Of a DNA stretch of 64,000 nucleotides, positions 59,762 to 64,000 are shown piece after piece. The DNA comes from Bradyrhizobium elkanii WSM2783 (GTDB lineage: Bacteria; Pseudomonadota; Alphaproteobacteria; Rhizobiales; Xanthobacteraceae). Both the position numbers and the translations under genes were made by a program. Position 1 is the first letter of the stretch. Every line of letters begins with the position of its first letter. The DNA lies in contig NZ_AXAP01000016.1 of the NCBI RefSeq assembly GCF_000472865.1, positions 62,609 to 126,608 on the forward strand, in the 5' to 3' direction. A model generated the notes under the pieces. It had not been told where the DNA came from, ran no database searches, and saw only the letters and a list, made by a program, of their open reading frames with translations.

Positions 59762-62716
59762 GTGCTGATCAGGAAGGCGGATCGTCGCCAGGGAAGTGCA
59801 AAGCCTGTTCTCGCCGAAGGAGGCAGGCCAGGCGGCGGATTGGATCGTCGCACGTTTCTGAAGCGTTCGGGCATCGCTGCCGGCACGCTGGCGGCGCTCG
59901 GCGAATTCACGCTGAATGGCGTGCGTAAGGTGGAGGCCGGCCCGCCGGCTCCTCCCGGTGCGCCCGTCGCGACCCGCAAGAATGTCTGCACCCACTGTTC
60001 GGTCGGCTGCTCTGTCATCGCCAAGGTCGCCAATGGCGTGTGGATCGGGCAGGAGCCGGACTATGACAGCCCGATCAATCGCGGCTCGCATTGCTGCAAG
60101 GGCGCCGCGGTCCGCGACGACGTCCTGAGCGAGCGCCGCCTGCGCTATCCCGTCAAGCTCGTCAACGGCCAGTGGACGCGGATCTCCTGGGAGACCGCGA
60201 TCAATGAGATCGGCGACAAGCTGATGGAGATCCGCCAGAAGGCGGGCCCCGATTCGGTCTATTGGCTCGGCTCGGCCAAGTTCACCAACGAGGCCGCCTA
60301 TCTTAACCGCAAGTTTGCGGCGTTCTGGGGTACCAACAATTCCGACCATCAGGCCCGCATCTGCCATTCGACGACGGTCACCGGCGTAGCCAATACCTGG
60401 GGCTACGGCGCGATGACCAACAGCTACAACGACATCCGTAACTCCCGGACCATCCTGCTGATGGGCGGAAATCCGGCGGAGGCGCATCCGGTCTCGCTGC
60501 AGCACATCCTCGAGGGCAAGGAGCTCAACCGCGCCAACATGATCGTGGTCGATCCAAGGATGACGCGGACGGCGGCGCATGCGACCGAATATGTCCGAGT
60601 CCGCCCGGGCACCCACATCGCTACCATCTACGGCATGCTGTGGCACATTTTCGAGAATGGCTGGGAGGACAAGGAATTCATCAGCCAGCGCGTCTACGGC
60701 GTGGATGATATCCGCAAGGCGGCGGCGAAGTGGAATCCGAAGGAAGTCGAGCGCGTCACCGGCCTGCCGGAGGCGCAGGTCAAGCATATCGCTGAATTGT
60801 TCGCCAAGCAGAAGCCGGCGACGCTGATCTGGGCGATGGGCCAGACCCAGTTCGCCACCGGAACCGCCAATGTCCGCGCCAGTTGCCTGTTGCTGCTCGC
60901 CACTGGCAATGTCGGCATGGCCGGCGGCGGCGCCAACATCTTCCGCGGCCACACCAACGTGCAGGGCGCGACCGATCTCGGGCTCGATGTCACGACCCTG
61001 CCGCTCTATTACGGTCTCGCCGAGGAGGCCTGGCGGCACTGGTGCCGGGTGTGGGAAGTCGATTACGAGTGGATGAAGTCGCGCTTCCCGAGCAAGCAGT
61101 TGATGGAAACGCCGGGCATTCCAAGCACGCGCTGGTTCGACGCGACCCTGCTGCCGAAGGACCAGATCAACCAGCCTAATCCGGTGCAGGCCATGTTCGT
61201 CATGGGGCATGGTGTCAATACCATCACCCGGATGCCGGAAGCGGTGCGCGGCATCGAGAAGCTCGAACTCCTGGTGGTCTGCGATCCCTATCCGACGGCG
61301 TGGTCGGTGGTCTCCGAGCGCAAGAACGGCACCTATCTGCTGCCGGCCTGTACCAGCTTCGAGATGGACGGCTCGCGCACCGCCTCCAACCGCTCGCTGC
61401 AATGGGGCGAGAAGATCGTCGAGCCGGTCTTCGAATCCAAGAACGACTACGACGTGATGTATATGCTCGCCAAGAAGCTCGGCTTTGCCGACCCGATGTT
61501 CAAGAACATCAAGGTCGAGAACGGCTCGGTGTCGGCGGAGGACATCCTGCGCGAGATCAACCGCGGCGGCTGGTCGACCGGCTATTGCGGGCAGTCGCCG
61601 GAGCGGCTGAAGGCGCATATGAGGAACCAGCATAAGTTCGACCTGGTCACGCTGCGGGCACCGAAGGATGATCCGGAAGTCGGCGGCGACTATTACGGTC
61701 TGCCATGGCCGTGCTGGGGCACGCCGGAGTTCAAGCATCCCGGCACGCCGATCCTCTACAACACCAATCTTTCGGTGAAGGACGGCGGCGGCACCTTCCG
61801 CGCCCGGTTCGGCGTCGAGCGCGTCGTCAGGCGCAAGGTGATGGAGAACGGGCAGGAGGTCGAGCGGGAGGTTCATGAGAATCTTCTCGCCGAGGGCTCC
61901 TATTCGGTCGGCTCCGCAATCAGGGACGGTTATCCGGAGTTCACGCTGGGCGTGCTGAAAAAGCTCGGCTGGGACAACGAGCTGACGCCGCAGGAGATGG
62001 AGATCATCCAGCGCGTCAATTCGGCCGACCCTGACAAGGTGTCCTGGTCGCTGGATCTGTCCGGCGGCATCCAGCGGGTCGCGATCGAGCACGGCTGCTC
62101 GCCTTACGGCAACGGCAAGGCGCGCATGATCGCCTGGAATCTGCCCGATCCGATTCCGGTCTATCGCGAGCCGATCTATACGCCGCGTCCGGACCTCGTC
62201 GCCGACTATCCGACCTTGCCAGATGCCAAGCAGTTCCGCATGCCGAATATCGGCTTCTCGGTGCAGAAGGCGGCCGTCGATCGCGGCATCTCAAAACAGT
62301 TCCCGCTGATCCTGAGCTCGGGCCGGCTGGTGGAATATGAAGGCGGCGGCGAGGAGACGCGCTCCAACAAGTGGCTCGCCGAGCTGAAGCAGTTCATGTA
62401 CGTCGAGATCAACCCGGCCGACGCCGCCGAGCGCGGCATCAAGGACGGCGGCTGGGTGTGGGTGACGGGCGCCGAGAACAGTTCGCGGACCCGCGTCAAG
62501 GCGATGGTCACCGAGCGCGTCGGCAAGGGCGTCGCCTGGATGCCGTACCATTTCGCCGGCTTTTTCGAGGGCGAGGACCTCCGCGCCAGATATCCGAAGG
62601 GCGCCGATCCGATCGTGCTTGGCGAAAGCGTGAATACGCTGACGACCTATGGCTACGACCCTGCAACCGGCATGCAGGAGCCGAAGGCGACGCTTTGCCA
62701 GATCAGGGCCGCGTAA
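59762..62716 (+). CDS. Formate dehydrogenase molybdenum catalytic subunit
   Basis: 984 residues. A Tat motif (DRRTFLKRSGIA) leads to the [4Fe-4S] binding part CTHCSVGC...GSHCCKGAAV and the molybdopterin domains. The metal ligand is a Cys in HQARICHSTTVTGVA, not selenocysteine, and MTNSYNDIRNSR and NPAEAHPVSLQH follow as in FdoG/FdnG-type enzymes. The C-terminal domain has SGRLVEYEGGGEETRSN. It oxidises formate at the periplasmic face. The start is GTG 59762; the motif position supports it. The iron-sulfur and cytochrome subunits follow. Confidence 0.94.
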   Translation: MLIRKADRRQGSAKPVLAEGGRPGGGLDRRTFLKRSGIAAGTLAALGEFTLNGVRKVEAGPPAPPGAPVATRKNVCTHCSVGCSVIAKVANGVWIGQEPDYDSPINRGSHCCKGAAVRDDVLSERRLRYPVKLVNGQWTRISWETAINEIGDKLMEIRQKAGPDSVYWLGSAKFTNEAAYLNRKFAAFWGTNNSDHQARICHSTTVTGVANTWGYGAMTNSYNDIRNSRTILLMGGNPAEAHPVSLQHILEGKELNRANMIVVDPRMTRTAAHATEYVRVRPGTHIATIYGMLWHIFENGWEDKEFISQRVYGVDDIRKAAAKWNPKEVERVTGLPEAQVKHIAELFAKQKPATLIWAMGQTQFATGTANVRASCLLLLATGNVGMAGGGANIFRGHTNVQGATDLGLDVTTLPLYYGLAEEAWRHWCRVWEVDYEWMKSRFPSKQLMETPGIPSTRWFDATLLPKDQINQPNPVQAMFVMGHGVNTITRMPEAVRGIEKLELLVVCDPYPTAWSVVSERKNGTYLLPACTSFEMDGSRTASNRSLQWGEKIVEPVFESKNDYDVMYMLAKKLGFADPMFKNIKVENGSVSAEDILREINRGGWSTGYCGQSPERLKAHMRNQHKFDLVTLRAPKDDPEVGGDYYGLPWPCWGTPEFKHPGTPILYNTNLSVKDGGGTFRARFGVERVVRRKVMENGQEVEREVHENLLAEGSYSVGSAIRDGYPEFTLGVLKKLGWDNELTPQEMEIIQRVNSADPDKVSWSLDLSGGIQRVAIEHGCSPYGNGKARMIAWNLPDPIPVYREPIYTPRPDLVADYPTLPDAKQFRMPNIGFSVQKAAVDRGISKQFPLILSSGRLVEYEGGGEETRSNKWLAELKQFMYVEINPADAAERGIKDGGWVWVTGAENSSRTRVKAMVTERVGKGVAWMPYHFAGFFEGEDLRARYPKGADPIVLGESVNTLTTYGYDPATGMQEPKATLCQIRAA

Positions 62717-62728
62717 GGGGAAGAGACG

Positions 62729-63331
62729 ATGGCACGCATGAAATTCCTTTGTGACGCGGACCGCTGCATCGACTGCAACGCCTGTGTCACCGCGTGCAAG
62801 AACGAGAACGAGGTGCCCTGGGGCATCAACCGCCGCCGCGTCGTCACCATCAATGACGGCAAGCCGGGCGAGCGTTCGGTCTCGATGGCCTGCATGCATT
62901 GCACGGACCCGCCTTGCGCGTCGGTCTGTCCGGTGAACTGCATCTTCCCGACCGAGGACGGCGTTGTCTTGCACAACAAGGATCAGTGCATCGGTTGCGG
63001 CTATTGCTTCTACGCCTGCCCGTTTGGCGCGCCGCAATATCCGCAAGTCGGTAATTTCGGTACCCGCGGCAAGATGGACAAATGCACCTATTGCGCCGGC
63101 GGCGGCGGACCAGAGGCACCAGGGAGCGCGGCGGAATTCGCCAAATACGGCTCGAACCGGTTCGGCGAAGGCAAATTGCCGATGTGCGCGGAGATGTGCT
63201 CGACCAAGTCGCTGCTCGCCGGCGATGGCGACATCATCGCTCAGATCTATGGCGAGCGGGTGCGCAAGCGCGGCTATGGTTCCGGTGCCTGGGGCTGGAC
63301 CACGGCGTACCACGAGGACGTCGGGGTCTGA
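62729..63331 (+). CDS. Formate dehydrogenase iron-sulfur subunit
   Basis: 200 residues with four [4Fe-4S] ligand sets: CIDCNACVTACKNEN, CMHCTDPPCASVCPVNCIF, CIGCGYCFYACPFGAP and a final set in MDKCTYC and MCAEMCSTKS. Electrons pass from the molybdenum subunit to the cytochrome subunit. It lacks the C-terminal membrane helix of E. coli FdnH. It starts 12 bases after the catalytic subunit. Confidence 0.94.
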   Translation: MARMKFLCDADRCIDCNACVTACKNENEVPWGINRRRVVTINDGKPGERSVSMACMHCTDPPCASVCPVNCIFPTEDGVVLHNKDQCIGCGYCFYACPFGAPQYPQVGNFGTRGKMDKCTYCAGGGGPEAPGSAAEFAKYGSNRFGEGKLPMCAEMCSTKSLLAGDGDIIAQIYGERVRKRGYGSGAWGWTTAYHEDVGV

Positions 63332-63386
63332 GCGGACAGGCTCAGGCGGCCCGCGATGGGCGCGGGATGAGAACAGGGTAACGGTC

Positions 63387-64000
63387 ATGACGTTTCTCGC
63401 ACGCTTTCGTCTGGCGACCTTCGTCCTGGCGCTGCTTGCGATATCAGCGGCGGCGCCCGTGTTCGCACAAGAGCGCGGTCCCGATGGCGCACCCAATCCG
63501 ACCGCAAGCGTCACCAGCCAGCACGAATTGCTGCAGCAGATGCCGCGCATCACCGGCCGCATCGACATTCCCGACACCAGGGCCAGCGTACTGATCCAGC
63601 CGGCGGGCCGGACCTGGGAATATTTCCACCAGGTCCTGCTGCGCTGGGGCGGTGCGATTGTGATCCTTGGCACGGTCCTGCTGCTGGCGATCGCCTATCT
63701 GATCCTCGGACGGCTCCCGATCTCAGCCGGGCGCTCGGGGCAGAAAGTGGTCCGCTTCGAGGCGTTCGAGCGCTTCGCGCATTGGCTGACGGCGGCCTCC
63801 TTTGTCATCCTCGGACTGACCGGATTGAACATCACGTTCGGCAAGGCCCTGCTGCTGCCGCTCGTTGGGCCGGACATGTTCGCCGCCATCTCGGAGGTCG
63901 CGAAGTACATCCACAACTTCACGAGCTTTGCCTTCGTGGCGGGCCTTCTCCTGATCATGGTGATCTTCTTCAGGGACAATCTCCTGGAGAAGGTGGATAT
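63387..64000 (+). CDS. Formate dehydrogenase cytochrome b subunit (3' truncated by window)
   Basis: 204 codons are visible and the frame is still open at the window end. The N-terminus has a signal-like segment (RLATFVLALLAISAAAPVFAQ), then a periplasmic region of about 50 residues and a membrane helix (GGAIVILGTVLLLAIAYLIL). The haem-binding cytochrome b part starts at VRFEAFERFAHWLTAASFVIL with a His, and continues with VAKYIHNFTSFAFVAGLL. The gene follows the iron-sulfur subunit by 55 bases. It anchors the enzyme and passes electrons to quinone. Confidence 0.88.
   Translation, partial: MTFLARFRLATFVLALLAISAAAPVFAQERGPDGAPNPTASVTSQHELLQQMPRITGRIDIPDTRASVLIQPAGRTWEYFHQVLLRWGGAIVILGTVLLLAIAYLILGRLPISAGRSGQKVVRFEAFERFAHWLTAASFVILGLTGLNITFGKALLLPLVGPDMFAAISEVAKYIHNFTSFAFVAGLLLIMVIFFRDNLLEKVD

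Noticed and set aside
59246..62092. Minus-strand open frame of 948 codons opposite the formate dehydrogenase gene
   Set aside because: It is a shadow of the high-GC catalytic subunit gene, with Arg/His-rich, domain-free translation.

Overview
The window looks like chromosome of a Bradyrhizobium-type alphaproteobacterium (Nitrobacteraceae). The reasons are the high GC content, the gene order helicase tail / S4 protein / seven-iron ferredoxin / CarD, a RegB/RegA-type redox pair, many ABC substrate-binding proteins without partners, many CoA-ester enzymes, and the short palindromic intergenic repeats typical of that group. The genus is inferred from protein style and gene order, not from a search.

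Layout. 1-7.8 kb: a helicase C-terminus cut by the window edge, an S4 RNA-binding protein, fdxA, CarD, a flavin-linked oxidoreductase, a beta-barrel outer-membrane protein and a small ClpP-like exported protein. 7.9-12.7 kb: a TAXI-type binding protein, an orphan Tat-exported ABC binding protein and a GMC oxidoreductase. 12.8-24.6 kb (minus strand): a compact block that reads cyoA-cyoB-cyoC-cyoD-SURF1, then a RegB-like kinase and RegA-like regulator, then a four-GAF histidine kinase, a lone receiver and a receiver-adenylate cyclase. 24.7-33.2 kb: an MFS transporter, an M48 protease with a LysM-like end, a nuclease-fold protein, a DUF962 protein, an NAD-dependent epimerase, an ICMT-like methyltransferase and two related exported alpha/beta hydrolases. 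33.7-40.8 kb: an acyl-CoA module (binding protein, two crotonases, a VOC protein, paired acyl-CoA dehydrogenases, an SDR). 41-46 kb: small membrane and exported proteins, a ketopantoate reductase-like enzyme and a globin-coupled chemoreceptor.

46.1-54.2 kb: a tRNA-Arg(CCT) is followed by a self-contained catabolic cluster: a divergent LysR regulator, a three-gene ABC importer, a crotonase, a thiolase-like protein, a DUF35 partner and an acyl-CoA ligase, joined by ATGA overlaps or very short gaps. It uses AGA, GGA and ATA codons more freely than its neighbours, so it may be an acquired island. The set suggests import, CoA activation, hydration and carbon-carbon cleavage of an unknown carboxylic acid. 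54.2-59.3 kb: a 2Fe-2S ferredoxin, two cytochromes P450, a binding protein and a LuxR-type regulator. 59.5-64 kb: the start of a formate dehydrogenase operon (Tat-target peptide, molybdenum subunit, iron-sulfur subunit, and a cytochrome b subunit cut by the window end).

No CRISPR array, insertion sequence, integrase or rRNA gene was seen. The most interesting signals are the thiolase/DUF35 island beside the tRNA, the quinol oxidase with its adjacent redox and cyclase signalling genes and a perfect 10-bp-arm palindrome at its divergent promoter, a perfect FNR/FixK-type box before the globin-coupled chemoreceptor, and the tandem exported hydrolases.
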